Assembly: GCA_030789695.1 (NCBI GenBank)
Contig: CM061139.1
Location: 200,481,641 to 200,545,640, forward strand
Direction: 5' to 3'
DNA length: 64,000 bases
Source: Scilla litardierei
Lineage: Eukaryota > Streptophyta > Magnoliopsida > Asparagales > Asparagaceae
In this document: in pieces, positions 42,118 through 52,961 of the stretch
How the letters are laid out: every line of letters starts with the position of its first letter
Numbering within the stretch: the first letter of the stretch is position 1
Notes under the pieces: generated by a model
Databases searched by the model: none
Told to the model about the DNA's origin: nothing
What the model saw: the letters and a program-made list of their open reading frames with translations, nothing else
Position numbers and translations under genes: made by a program

Positions 42118-42436
42118 TTTCGTTTCTTTCAAAATAAGAAGTTATATATGTATTGGATACCGACATCAAAAGTAATATATGTAACCAGATATATGTAATC
42201 AGACTTTTTGGCATGTGATATCTGAGAAAACAAGAGTCCTTTTGACTCAAACTAATATGAACTTGTACCTTTGGTAGCTTCTCATTAGCACCTCCTTGGA
42301 ATTTTAGGTTAGCTAGAGTTTGGCTAATCATTTGCACTGGATATTTTGCCCGTGATTGTTGTGTTTAGGTGGACGAAAAATGTAAAAACTCACAAAAGTA
42401 CACCTTATAGGACGAGGAGAGAAGTAGGAGAAAAGA
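42118..42436 (+). pseudogene. Orphan piece of receptor-kinase intron 1
   Basis: From about 42205 to 42420 the sequence follows intron 1 of receptor copy 2 (56648-56865) block by block: GGCATGTGATATCTGAGAAA, TTTGGTAGCTT, CCTTGGAATTTT, GTTTGGCTAATCA, TTGCACTGGAT, GTGATTGTTGTGTTTAGGTG and CACAAAAGTA. No exon is attached. It is the remains of a third paralog or of an exchange between paralogs. Confidence 0.8.
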
Positions 42437-42616
42437 TGTTACTGTTATGAGTGGGGGAGACTTATGATCTCCCCCCTCATTTATCCACCATTATACCCCA
42501 TTACATAGTAGTGGGATGAACCTTTGGTATTCTAGAGACCATTGGTCTCCCCTCTCTTCATGATGATATAATAAAATGGGACCATGGGCTATAGCCATGG
42601 TTGATTAACTCCAACA
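42437..42616 (+). mobile_element. Ale-like copia 5' LTR
   Basis: It starts TGTTACTGTTATGAG and ends CTCCAACA. It is followed at 42617 by CGTTATAAGTACGAG, the counterpart of CGTTATCAGCACG at 62802. This word is recurrent after the 5' LTR of plant copia elements and is probably the primer region. The length of 180 bases suits the lineage. There is an inverted pair of GGGGGAGAC/ATGATCTCCCCCC-like words in it. Confidence 0.55.
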
Positions 42617-43009
42617 CGTTATAAGTACGAGTTCGCTCTAAGAGAAATTTTTTTGAGCCAACAAAATTTCCCCACAAAATTTCCCTCTTGAGAAGGAATC
42701 TTGTAGTTGCGACAAAGCTTTTGCGATGACGATCAACCGATTTCTTTCACGGCATTGCGAGAGCGTGGATTTTTTATCTACGGATTTTATTTGTTCTTCC
42801 CTAGATCTTTGATCTAGAGGTAAAATTCTATTGCCGTAGATATATATTATAGACCATCTTCTATTACATATATATGTTAATTATTTTACACAAATCAACA
42901 TATCAAATAAAATAGAATAAAAAACCAATACAGTTAATAACAGATTTAAAAAAATTAAAAAACCTGTTTTTTTCTCCCCCCAAATCCCCCCCGAAGGGGG
43001 GCTTGATTC

Positions 43010-43400
43010 TTCACGCAGGCGGAGGGGGGAGCGCCGTCGCTCCAACCCCCCAGTTAGGGGGCTCCGCCGCCGCCCCCAGTCGGGGGCTTCGCCGCCCGAT
43101 TCGAGGGCTTGCGTCGCACCACCGCCCCCCAGTCGGGGGGGCTCTGTCGCCACACCACCCCTCACCATCAAGGGGTTTCTCCTTGCACCGGTGATGCCCG
43201 AAGCACTGCCCCCCCTGTCGGGGGCTCTCCGACTGCGCCGTCGTCCCCCCCAGTCGGGGGCCCGTCCCTGCGTCACCGCCCCCACAGTAGGGGGGCCCGT
43301 CCCCGCGCCACCCCAGTTGGGGGGCCCTATCCCTGCGACACCTCCCCAATGCCAACGGCCCCCAGTCGGGCTCTCCGACTGCGCCCCCCCCGTCAGGCGG

Positions 43401-43436
<36 letters not shown>

Positions 43437-43640
43437 CTCTCTGACAGCGCCGGCCCCCAGTCGCGGGGGCTCTTCGTTTGCGATTACGGTGGGGATTTCT
43501 CCGCTGCTCGGCCTCCCTGTCGGGGCTTCGTCCTTGCCGCAAAGCCCGGGGGTTACCGGAGCGCAACCTCCCACATGAAGGGGGCTCCTTGCTGCATGAA
43601 GGGGGGCCCTTTGGGCCGCCGCCCCTCCCTGTTGAAGGTG
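43010..43640 (+). repeat. GC-rich hairpin array in the leader of the Ale-like element
   Basis: Many short hairpins of the form CCCCC-AGTC-GGGGG, with loops AGTC, AGTT, ACAGTA or TGTC, are separated by 15-40 bases of GC-rich sequence. Because of the composition all frames are open, and the proline-rich ORFs here are not genes. The array lies between the LTR and gag, as does a different hairpin array at 63150-63480. Confidence 0.8.
43402..43436 (+). repeat. Homopolymer of 35 guanines
   Basis: It is an uninterrupted G run, preceded by GGCGGC and followed by CTCTCTGACAG. G runs of this length are rare in plant DNA and can form quadruplexes. It may be partly an assembly or sequencing artefact. 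Confidence 0.95.
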
Positions 43641-44173
43641 GATTCGAACGCAATAATTTTGAAATTTGGGGTGTTTCGCGGATTAGCGTTGATAGCAAGG
43701 GTTTTTTTTGAAATCAAATTGGGGATTTCAAAGCAGATTTAGGGAGACGATGAAATTGTTTTCAATTTCATTTTTTGGGGGCTGAATATTATTTTTGCAG
43801 CACTAAACATATGGGCTATTAGCCCATTAACCCATTTATTATAAATAAAAATATACATTTTTTTGCTGTTGGGCCTAAAGCCCGCAGCAAGGCTAAGGGC
43901 TTTTATTTAAATAATTGGGTTATGTTATTTTTCTGTTTTAAATATAAATTTAAACTCAGAAAATTTTAATTAAATCTAGAAAAATATCAGAAAATACCAG
44001 AAAATTACTGGAAATTCTGTAAAATCTAGATAATGGATGTGTTGAATTAATATATTCTATTTGGGATGCTATTTGTTTTTGGTCCATATAATATCAATAA
44101 CGTCAATATATGCATAATTTGGATTAATTAGATTTTATTAGTTAATAATTATGAAAGGTCATGAGATCGCTCT

Positions 44174-44196
44174 GCCGTTAGTTAGCTAACCTAACG
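44174..44196 (+). other. Conserved leader hairpin before gag
   Basis: The arms CCGTTAG and CTAACGG enclose a loop of nine bases with its own GTTAGCTAAC dyad. The same arms occur at 63676-63698 with a loop changed at two positions. Flanking words (CGCTCTG, GTCCAATAATTATTAAA-like) are shared too. It marks the same leader position in both copies of this copia family. Confidence 0.75.
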
Positions 44197-44685
44197 GTGC
44201 ATGATATGTCTCCATGTGGCCCAAGTAATTATTAAATATTATATATTTCTCCAATAATTTGTGTGCGATGTTGAATTTAATATATTATTTATGCCTGTGG
44301 TGTTGCATACTTTTATAAACTGCCTGGAATGTTGGTAAGACTATGTTGTGGTTTTTTGGATCGGCCGTTATTAGTCACCACCATTTGTTTTTTCTCGTAT
44401 TTTATTTTTACTTTTTGAGTGAAAATGTAGTGAGAAACTAAATGTAAAAGCCAAAGCCAGGAGAAACTTTGCCTGAAGACGGAGGAAAATTGCTAATGCT
44501 GGGACCCCCAAGGGTTTCGAATTTGTAATTTTATTTTTCTCGTAATTCAAAATGTATAAGTGACTTTGGACTTTTATTATTTTTGATGGTGACCTGCCGA
44601 TCCCCACAACAGTCTTAGTTTTACTACTATGCATGTCTTAATTTTTGAAAAATATTTAATTCATGCTTATTCCATGCTTAGATAA

Positions 44686-45663
44686 ATGGCAAAGATTGCG
44701 AGCGTCGATTTTGATGTTCTCAATGCGGCTGGAAAAAATTACTTGAACTGGCAGCTGGACCTGAAATTCCATCTGCGCTCACAGGGCATACGTCACACAA
44801 TTCATGCTCCAGCTACGGCTGTGACAACTGATGAAGGGAATTCTACTGTTAGAGTCTCTGATGTAGAGAAGGTGAAAGCCATTATCTATATCAGGAGACA
44901 TATTGATCGAACCCTGAAGGTCGAATACTTAACAGTGGAAGAACCTCAAGAACTGTGGACAGCACTTGAGGACAGATACAAACATCAGAAAGATGTTATC
45001 CTCCCTCGTGCATGTTATGAGTGGGAAAATCTCTGACTTCAGGACTTCATGTCCGTAGCTGAGTATAACTCAGATCTCCATAACATCACCTCATGCCTGA
45101 AGTTGTGTGATGAACAAGTCTCGGAAACCCGCATGCTTGAAAAAACATATACATCCTTCCATGAGAAGGATGCTATTCTCATGCAACAATATTGTGAACG
45201 CAAGTTCACGAGGTACTCTTATTTACTCTCCTGCCTTCTTATGGCAGAGTAGAACAAAGACCTCCAACTGGCAACTCATAACCTATGCCCTGCTGGCTCT
45301 ACTCCTCTCTCTGAAGCTCACACAGTTTCTTCCCAGAAGATGAAGAACAAGCACAGAGGAAGATTCAACAATGGAAAAGATGCAAAGAATCAAACTAGAG
45401 CTCCTCCCCAGAACAACAATAATGAGGGGAAGAAAAAGAATACGTGGAAGAGGAATACCTCTGACCAGACGTCTGCTCCCAATAAAAACTGGGAAGACAA
45501 ATGCCACAGATGTGGCATGACTAGAATTTGATCCAGTGTCTGTCTTACTCCACGCCACCTCCAAGATTTGTATATGGCAATCCTGAAGCCTTTCGCAGAA
45601 ACAAATCTGGTGGACATACAGCCTCCAACTCGCTTAAACATTGATGATTTCGAGAATGACGAC
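44686..45663 (+). pseudogene. Gag of the Ale-like copia element
   Basis: The ATG at 44686 opens a gag with LNAAGKNYLNWQLDLKFHL (UBN2-type). A stop lies at 45034-45036, then the second frame (45049-45252), then a basic asparagine/lysine-rich stretch and the zinc knuckle CHRCGM (near 45500), whose second half is broken by a stop (TRI*). The following LTPRHLQDLY and DDFENDDLL segment is usual for the family. At least three frame breaks make it non-functional. Confidence 0.8.
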
Positions 45664-46440
45664 CTCCTTGACTAAAGAAAATTTAGTCATCTTATCAGCC
45701 TTTATCATTAATGTTTTAAATGTATCTTCGATTATGTCCTCATTTATCTTGATTATGAATCGAATGTAGTTTTACTTTTCAATAAATTTTTTTACATTTT
45801 TTCTAGAGATAGAGATGAATTGCGACTGCCTAATGAATAGTGCCTCCGTGCACCATATCCTTTTTGATAGATGTTATAACATCTTAATTATTATGGTCCC
45901 ATCATTACAATTTCTGGAAAAAATAATATAATTGAAGGATCAGGTGAAGCAATTTTATTGCTCCCAAACCAAACACAAATTATAATAAAAGATGTTTTAT
46001 TTTCTCCATAATCACACAGAAATATATTAAGTTTCAAGGACATCCGTTTAAACGGACATTACTTGGAAACTGATGATTTCGATAGTGTTGAATAATTTTA
46101 TGTTATTCGTTATAAGCATGGTATTGAAACCATCGTAGAACGTTTTAAAGGACTCCCGTCGAGCCTTTATCAAACATACATCCAACCTATAGAAGTTAAT
46201 CTGATAGAGCACCTGCAGTGTTCTACAGCACCAGAATTCAATCTCTGGCATTATAGACTAGGCCACCCAGGATCGGTAATGATGTACCGCATCATAAACC
46301 ACTCCCATGGACATAATTTGAGGAACCTGAAGATTATTCATAAGGGTAAAACTAATCAGGAGACCGTCCCACCTGAAACTGGAGTTTTGAATCCCCTAGC
46401 TTCTTGGAGAAAATACAAGGAGACATTTGTGGGCCAATTC
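45664..46440 (+). pseudogene. Decayed protease and GAG-pre-integrase region
   Basis: With several stops and frameshifts one can still read the segments between gag and integrase of this lineage. There is an NSASVHHILFD-like protease stretch, an ILLPNQT-like stretch, and the finger region FNLWHYRLGHPGSVMMYRIINHSHGH (46240-46310). Recognisable sequence ends near 46440, where C-rich sequence begins. Confidence 0.7.
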
Positions 46441-47100
46441 ATTAGCACATGTCAAAAACCCAACCGGCAGCCAAACCTTTACCACATTCATCTCTCTCCC
46501 TCCCATCTTCAAACACCGCCTTTGGCGCCACCTCCCTACGGTCATCGTTGTTGTGCGCCTCCCACGACACCACCAACAACTCGCCCCCGACGAACCCCAC
46601 GGCCTCCAACTCCTCCAAACTCCACACAGACCCTCCATTCTCCATGACGCCACCTCCCCTTCCCGAGACCCCGACGCCGACAACCCCATCTCCGACGTCC
46701 CCTCTGCGGCAGTCAACTCTCCCATGCCCCCTCAACCCATGGCACCGCCCCTGTCGTCGAAGAACATCGATGAAGACACTCGCAACGACCCAAGCTCGCT
46801 GTCGAGCCCTCTCCTCCTCAGACCAGACCTCTGACCACCCCTCAGCCCCGCCAAGGACCGACGCCGCCGCCTGAGTTCTTTCCTGACGTCGACCAGTCGA
46901 CGGAGACTGCCGATTACGAAGCAACGCATCGGTGTCTTCCAGCGGGCGCCACCACCTCAACACGCGTGCCTCCTCGTCGTCGTTAGGCACCGCCACCTCT
47001 TACACCGCCGTCAGCACCGTCGACAACCGCCACTCGCCGCCCTCGATGCCTCTGCTTCGATCGCTGTGGCCCACCTACGAACACGAAGGCAACGTAAGAA
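46441..47100 (+). other. C-rich stretch with fortuitous ORFs
   Basis: It is similar in style to 93-989: CCACC, CGCC and CTCC words, open in several frames on both strands, without a recognisable domain. It is followed by AT-rich sequence with ACGTA words, as at 990-1040. It probably belongs to an LTR or leader of the family seen at the window start. It is not called as a gene. Confidence 0.4.
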
Positions 47101-49608
47101 TTGTGAGTTTGTATTAAAACGTACGTTCATAATTTTATATGAACAGTGTAACAACATATTAATGAACAGTATGATGTTAATATTATATAACAGTTAGTAT
47201 ATATTAGTATATATGTTAGTTTATATGATAAATAATACAGTTATAACTTTTAAGTTATATTTGTAAATTATAGTATCTGTTAGTATATACATGTTAGTTT
47301 ATACAATATATAAACAGTTTAATTTAAAATATATACAGTATATACAGTATATACATTGTATGATATATGTATATATTTAATATTATTTTATTGATAAATC
47401 ACTTTTAGTGTGATATCACAAATCCGATGTCCCAGATAAATCACGCCTCTCATCACGATCACGTGGACACCAAAATCAGCTCAATCGGGCAAGTATTATC
47501 ACCTACACGTTTTAAAGATATCAAACGTTTTGACATTTTAAAAACGTACACTCTTATTGCTTGTTGTATTATTCTTGTGTCAACTTTTCTTTGAATTGTC
47601 CACCCTTATAAATTGTGACTTGGGCCTTCGGGCATTTACGGACAATTGGGCCCTCAGGTATATACGGACTATTGGGCCCTCGGGCATTTACGGAATGTTG
47701 GCCATACGGCAACATTAAACTATATGGATACACATTATTTGACCCTTGGGGCATTTACAGAATGCTTGGCCTCAAGGCCTACATTGAACTATACGGACAT
47801 GTATTGACACTTATGGGTGGGGTAGTCCACTATAATAGAGATCAGAATGCTAAATTTCACCCCATTGATGAACTTTACCGTCACCTGGGCGGGTCGGTGA
47901 GTATTGAACCACATGTAGCTTCCGTTGGTTTGGGTGTAATTGTAACGAACTGTTTTCGTGGTGTGCGATTTTTGTGTTCAAAACGATTATAAAATGAATC
48001 AGAGTAAATGATTTTTCATGTTTTTATCATCGCTCAAATCTTAAAATGAACTTCATATTTGTACTTCTCGCGACGATACGAACCCGTTGCATTTTCGTAA
48101 TTTTCGGAATAGGTTGTGAAAAACAGTATTTTAATGTTAAAATAATTACTCTTCTCCAATCACATATACCTTTCTACCATCTACTAAATATTTTTACTAA
48201 TTACATTTACTAATTAGTTTTACTAATTAGTTTTACTATTCACTAATACTTTACCAACTACTAATTACTTCTAGTTATTACTTTTACCATTTACTAAATT
48301 ACTTTACTAATTAACTTTAACCCTACTCCCACACCCACCTATACGATGGATCTACCCTTGATCAAACAACCAACCACCTTTCAACCCCCATCAACCCTTA
48401 CCAGCCAACTACCCATCTCCCCACAATTTTAACTCCCGCTTCCCAGATTCATTCCCCCTTAAACAATCAACCCCCTTCATAACAAACCACACACACAAAT
48501 TAACAGACAACTCCTCAACCCTCAATTATTTTCAGCATCCAATAACCCCCTTAACGTTGTTTAGACCCTCTCTCCTCTCCTCACGAATGCAAGACAGACT
48601 CTCTTCCCCAAGCCATCACAAACTCAACACCCCTGGCTGATCCTCTCTTCCCCATCTTCCCCTTGATTTTTCTCTTCACCAAATATCTCTCTTTAAGACA
48701 GATCAAATTCACCCCTTTCCCATTCATTTGGCAGGGCAACACAAATCCAAAGGCAAACCAACCCAATTTCCTCATCTCCTTCTTCCTTCAAGAAAACCAA
48801 ACCATCTTCCCAAATTTCCTCCACCAACAGCAAACAAATCAAATTCAGCCACAACGAAATCCAATTTCATTTCTAATTCAAAACATTCACCAAATTCAAT
48901 TCAGCCCAAAATCAAATTGAAATCTGAAATTAGAATTAGGAAGAGGAGAAATCAAGATCTGAAATTGAATTTCAGATCAAATCAAACCCTAAAATCCCTC
49001 CTCTTTCTCCCATGCCCTCTCCTCTCCCAAGCCGCACCGCAGTCGCGCCCAGCGCCACGCGCGCCGCTGCACAGCAGGCCGCCGCTGCCGCGCGCGCCGG
49101 CCGCCGCCGCCTGCGCCTGCCGTGCACACGCCGGCTGCCGGCCGTGCGCCCCAGTTGCCGTGCCCCTTTCCCCCTCCTCTTGAGCCACCTGCAAAGAAAA
49201 GACAGGGGAGATAGAAGAAGAACAGAATAGAAAGGGAAGAGGATAGAAAAGAGAGAAGAGGTATAATTTTTCTTATTTGGTTTTAAAAAGCTTATTGGGT
49301 TTGGATGAATTAAAGCCTATTGGGTTTAAGAATTTCTTATTGGGTATGGTATTCCTATTGGGTTTAAGATAAGCTTGTTGGGTATTGAGTATTGGGTTGG
49401 AATGAGCAAGTTATTTCTTATCGGGTATTTGAATTATAGCTATTGCTTGTTGGGTTTCATTTGAACTATTAAATTGCTTGTTGTGTATTGGGTTTTAAAT
49501 TGGATAAATGGGTTATTGGGTTATTCTTTAAGTTAATTGAATGATTTGATCTACTTAGAATTATCAAGTTTGAAAGTTCTTAAAGTTATTTAGTTGGAAG
49601 TTATTTAA

Positions 49609-49610
<2 letters not shown>
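47101..49610 (+). mobile_element. LTR-like non-coding sequence with a minisatellite
   Basis: There is no coding domain. It holds an AT-rich part with TATACAGTATA repeats (47140-47380), a degenerate tandem repeat at 47618-47800, stretches of TTTACTAATTA repeats (48180-48320), a pyrimidine-rich part (48330-48900) and a GC-rich part (49020-49170). After 49260 GGGTTATTGGGT-like repeats follow. The succession resembles a long gypsy LTR or leader, but no ends are fixed. Confidence 0.35.
47618..47800 (+). repeat. Degenerate tandem repeat of a 27-base unit
   Basis: Units such as TTGGGCCCTCGGGCATTTAC followed by GGA and a few bases recur four to five times, the last two copies diverged and separated by ACATTAAACTATA words. 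Each unit contains a GGGCCC dyad or a variant of it. Confidence 0.75.
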
Positions 49611-49611
<1 letters not shown>

Positions 49612-49652
<41 letters not shown>

Positions 49653-50045
49653 CAATCTTCCATTGCGAAAAAGGGGCTTTTCGCACCGTGCGAAAAGAAT
49701 TTTATCTTTTTTTTGAAATTTTTTTTTTCAAAAATTCTTTTTTTGATGTTTAATCCATACAAATATATACCCCAGGGAAAATAATGGGTGAACCCGTTGG
49801 GCATTAGAGCACCCATCCACCCGTTACAAATTTAACGGTCTCAAAACGTGCGAATTTGATGAAATGCCTTGATCGAAGGCCAAATGACATTATTTCTCAT
49901 TGATTATTTTTTGAGGGGGGTATAACAACATATAATGAGGATGGAAAAAAGAATTTTTGAAAAAAAAAATTTCAAAAAAAAACTAAAAACATTTTCGCAC
50001 GGTGCGAAATGTTCTCATTTGAAAATTTTCATATATATATATATA
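49612..50045. mobile_element. MITE-like inverted-repeat element inside a TA microsatellite
   Basis: The element (about 49650-50030) has long inverted arms. The left arm contains TTTTCGCACCGTGCGAAAA, then T-rich sequence with GAAATTTTTTTTTTCAAAAA. The right arm contains AAAAATTTC..., then TTTCGCACGGTGCGAAAT. The arms pair for about 70 bases. It is flanked by (TA)n on both sides, 19 units left and 9 right, so it sits in a TA microsatellite. No transposase. Rice Micron elements show the same preference for TA microsatellites; kinship is not shown. Confidence 0.7.
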
Positions 50046-51639
50046 TAAGTTATAATTTATAACTTAAGTTTTGAGGTTAAATATTAATACGTATAAATTA
50101 GTTTGAATAAAAGGATTTTCATATTTATATAACTTATTTTAAGTGAGTAAGTTAGTTTAATTAATTAAGTTATTAAGTTTTAAAGTTATTAAAAATTGTA
50201 TTAAGTTTAAAGTTATTAGAGTTATTATGAGTATTTAGTTTTTAAGTTATAAAGTTAAGTTTAAAATTATTAAGCTATTAAAGTTTTGGGTTATTAAGTT
50301 AATTAAGTTATCTAAATTAAATTTTATGTTAAATGTTTTAGATAGAATTTCAAATTAAATGTTTTAAAGTATATGTTTTAAAGAGTTAGCTCTATATTAA
50401 GTCATATAAGTTAGCTTTAGTATTATTTTAATTAGTTAAAAATCTTTTAGCCTAATAATATGAATTTAAATGACACAGATGAAACACGACTTACGCTACA
50501 ATCACTTGGACACCCAGGGCCCACCTCCTCTTCAGATTTATGCATCATATAGTAGGTTTTCCACATCTCTTTCATCTAAATAAATTAATACGTGTTAATG
50601 CAAGCGTGCATTTTCCTACCTATTGTTAAATGTTACTTCATTTAAACTGCTTTATGACATGCTTATTACTCCTGCAAATTAACTGCTAGAAATGCCTGCT
50701 AGACACATGAATGAACTTGATAAACAAAGAATGATACATGTCATTGGCTACTAGATGTTACATGTCGTTGGCTACCAGATGTTACATGCAGTTGGCTACT
50801 AGATGGTACATGCCGTTGGCTACTCCCGTCGGTCATATATGACTAATCTGGCTCGTTTTCCAGTAGGATCATATATGAATAGTCTGGCTCGTGTTCCAGT
50901 ATATAAAATTTGATGGCCGGTTTGGCTGATTCTGGCTCGTGGTCCAGAAAGTACGCTTATGGGCTTGTCACAAGATTAAGAGATTGAATGACACACCACT
51001 TTACTTCTGCTGATTGCTATCATAAATTGTGTAACCTGCTAGCTTCTCTCTTACCATGCTTATGTATAATTGCCATGCTCACCACGCTTTACTTGTGCAC
51101 TTCACCCTACTTGCTCACATGTTTTTATTCTATTAGTAGACAATGCCATTACCATGCTATATTCTTTTAATTGTTTAACCAAGATTGATGCTTGGGAACC
51201 AACATGAGTAACCCTCACTGACGGGCATTGTATTTGTGTTTTAATGCAATGTCCGTCAGGTTCTGGGGGCATTTTTGCAGATCCTAGTTCCAGCTAGCGT
51301 GATCCACTAGATGCAGGACTATTCCAGGAAGATATTCTTAGGCTGTTTTTCCTTATAGTTCCATTGTATTAAAGTTGTGTATTCTGTGTTGTAAGAGCCA
51401 TAAGGCCTCTCTTCCCTTCCTTATTGTTGTATTTCATTTCTGAGATGATTGAGATTGTAATAAAATAATAATTATCTGTGTTGTTTTTGAGTATGCATGC
51501 AAGAGCCTGCAAGATTTCACACAGACGCTTATTGTATTAAGTCAAGGAGGAAGAAAAAGCAAAGGTACGTCCCTTACTTACACATGCGGACCCGATCGTG
51601 TCCTCGCTCCCAAGCATAATGAGAAGCTGGGCGTGACAG
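50046..51639 (+). mobile_element. LTR-like repeat A, chromovirus style
   Basis: It has an AT-rich opening with TTAAGTTATT repeats, two minisatellites (50735-50830 and 50833-50904), the words TTGTGTAACCTGC, GCATTG...CAATGTCCGTCAG, and the end GCTGGGCGTGACA at 51639. Its second half aligns with repeat B. No coding region. Confidence 0.5.
50735..50830 (+). repeat. Four tandem 24-base units
   Basis: Units start at 50735, 50759, 50783 and 50807, each TACATG..GTTGGCTAC with small changes. They are directly followed by two 36-base units with TCATATATGA and TCTGGCTCGT (50833 and 50869) and a partial third. Confidence 0.9.
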
Positions 51640-52556
51640 TAATTGTAGTTTCTTCCACCTCAGATATTGGACTTGTCACTAGATTAGGATATTGAATGGC
51701 GCACTATCTTACTTCTGCTGTTATTATTGAAAATTGTGTAACCTGCCAGCTCCTCTTACCATGCTCACGTACAAATGCCATGCTTACTACTTTGCACACT
51801 ACCCTTGCCAGCTCCTCTTACCATGCTCATGTACAAATGCCATGCTTACTACTTTGCACACTACACTTGCCATGCTCACTGCTTTACACACTACACATAT
51901 CATGCTCACTGCTTTGCACACTACACATTGCATGCTCATTACTTTGTACACCACACCTTGCTTTACTTGCACGTTTTCTTACGCTACCATACTTTTCTTA
52001 GTTGTGCACCATTGTGTTTTCCTCGCCTTCAAAAGCTTTGTAAACTATTTTATTATCTTGCCGAGGGTTTATTTTCTAATATTTTAACTTGTCGAGCGAC
52101 CCTCACTGACGTATATTTTCCTGTTGTTTATCTTGTGAAATATACGCCATGTTATGAGACAGATTTACAGAGGAGCACACCTCGAGGCTGAGCTAGTTGA
52201 CCAGGAGCATCACGATGCTGAGATCCACTGCATAGACGCCGTACTTTCACAGCGCTGCAATAAATAAATATCGGTGGTGTATTTCATTCGGGTTATTTCC
52301 TTAGTGTAACTGTTTGGAATGGCCATGCTAGGCCTTAATTCCTTTGTGTACATGTGATCTGGACTTGAAGTTGTAATAATAACATTTATGTTGTTCTGAT
52401 ATCCGCAAATAAGAACCTGCCAGGCTTAATACACAGACGCTTATTGTGCTTAAGTCAAAAAGGAAAGAAAGAAAAGTACTTCTGCTTTGCTTTAAGCATA
52501 TGCGGACCCGCTCGTGTCCTTGCTCCCAATTAGAATAGGAAGCGATGCGTGACATG
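51640..52556 (+). mobile_element. LTR-like repeat B, chromovirus style
   Basis: It repeats the order of A: GGACTTGTCAC, GATTGAATG, ACTTCTGCTG, TTGTGTAACCTGC, CTTACCATGCTCA, later AAGAACCTGC.AG, CACAGACGCTTATTG, ATGCGGACCCG.TCGTGTCC and the end GATGCGTGACA. A 62-base unit is tandemly duplicated at 51746-51869, followed by shorter CATGCTCACTGCTTTGCACACTACAC-like units to 51960. A and B are probably two LTRs or LTR fragments of one family, side by side. Confidence 0.5.
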
Positions 52557-52961
52557 ATCAGCGCCCACCCAAGAACTGTGATCCACAATCGTATCGGGCA
52601 AATTGACCCACTTCTCTCACCTTGACAGAAGTCGAAGCCTTAACATCGGCAGGTGCAAAGGAAGAAGCCATCGCCAATTCAGAAATTTTTGAGTCGAAGG
52701 TTCGAAAAGGGTGATTTCAGTTTCCCTCTAGCATCCCTTTATGCAGAGAGCGATCTCATCTGTGAAGGACATGTGTAGCCAATCTGTGCCTCCTATAGTA
52801 CCTCGAAATTCAAATCGTCACATCGCATAAAGCGAAAAAGCGGATGTTTTGGCACCTAAAACTCGAGTGCTTTCCTCTCGAATGATGGGTCCAATTAATT
52901 AGATCATACGTCACTCGACCCTAACAAATACACTGTTAAGGCTCGAAGTGACGGGGGCCGT
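52557..52961 (+). mobile_element. 3' internal end of a Tat-type element
   Basis: It is non-coding sequence that runs into GTGACGGGGGCCG, a polypurine-tract-like motif, directly before the LTR start at 52962. This places it as the 3' end of an element on the plus strand. The rest of that element is missing, cut at the end of LTR-like repeat B. Confidence 0.55.

Larger units (their letters stand above)
42437..46440 (+). mobile_element. Ale-like copia remnant
   Basis: A short LTR (42437-42616), a long leader with GC-rich hairpins, gag with a zinc knuckle, and a decayed protease/GAG-pre-integrase region occur in order on the plus strand. Integrase core, RT and RNase H are absent; the sequence breaks off near 46440. 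A second copy of the family starts at 62689, with the same ACACGTTAT word after the LTR and the same CCGTTAG/CTAACGG hairpin before gag. Assignment to Ale/Retrofit rests on the short LTR and the protein sequence. Confidence 0.7.

Noticed and set aside
43191..43742. Long GC-rich open frames in the 43-kb region
   Set aside because: Homopolymer and hairpin composition opens all frames; glycine and proline runs only.
46441..47117. Overlapping 60-180-codon frames on both strands
   Set aside because: C-rich low complexity similar in style to 93-989; no domain.
48728..49183. 151-codon plus-strand frame
   Set aside because: Asparagine/lysine then proline/arginine low complexity in an LTR-like stretch; no homology recognised.
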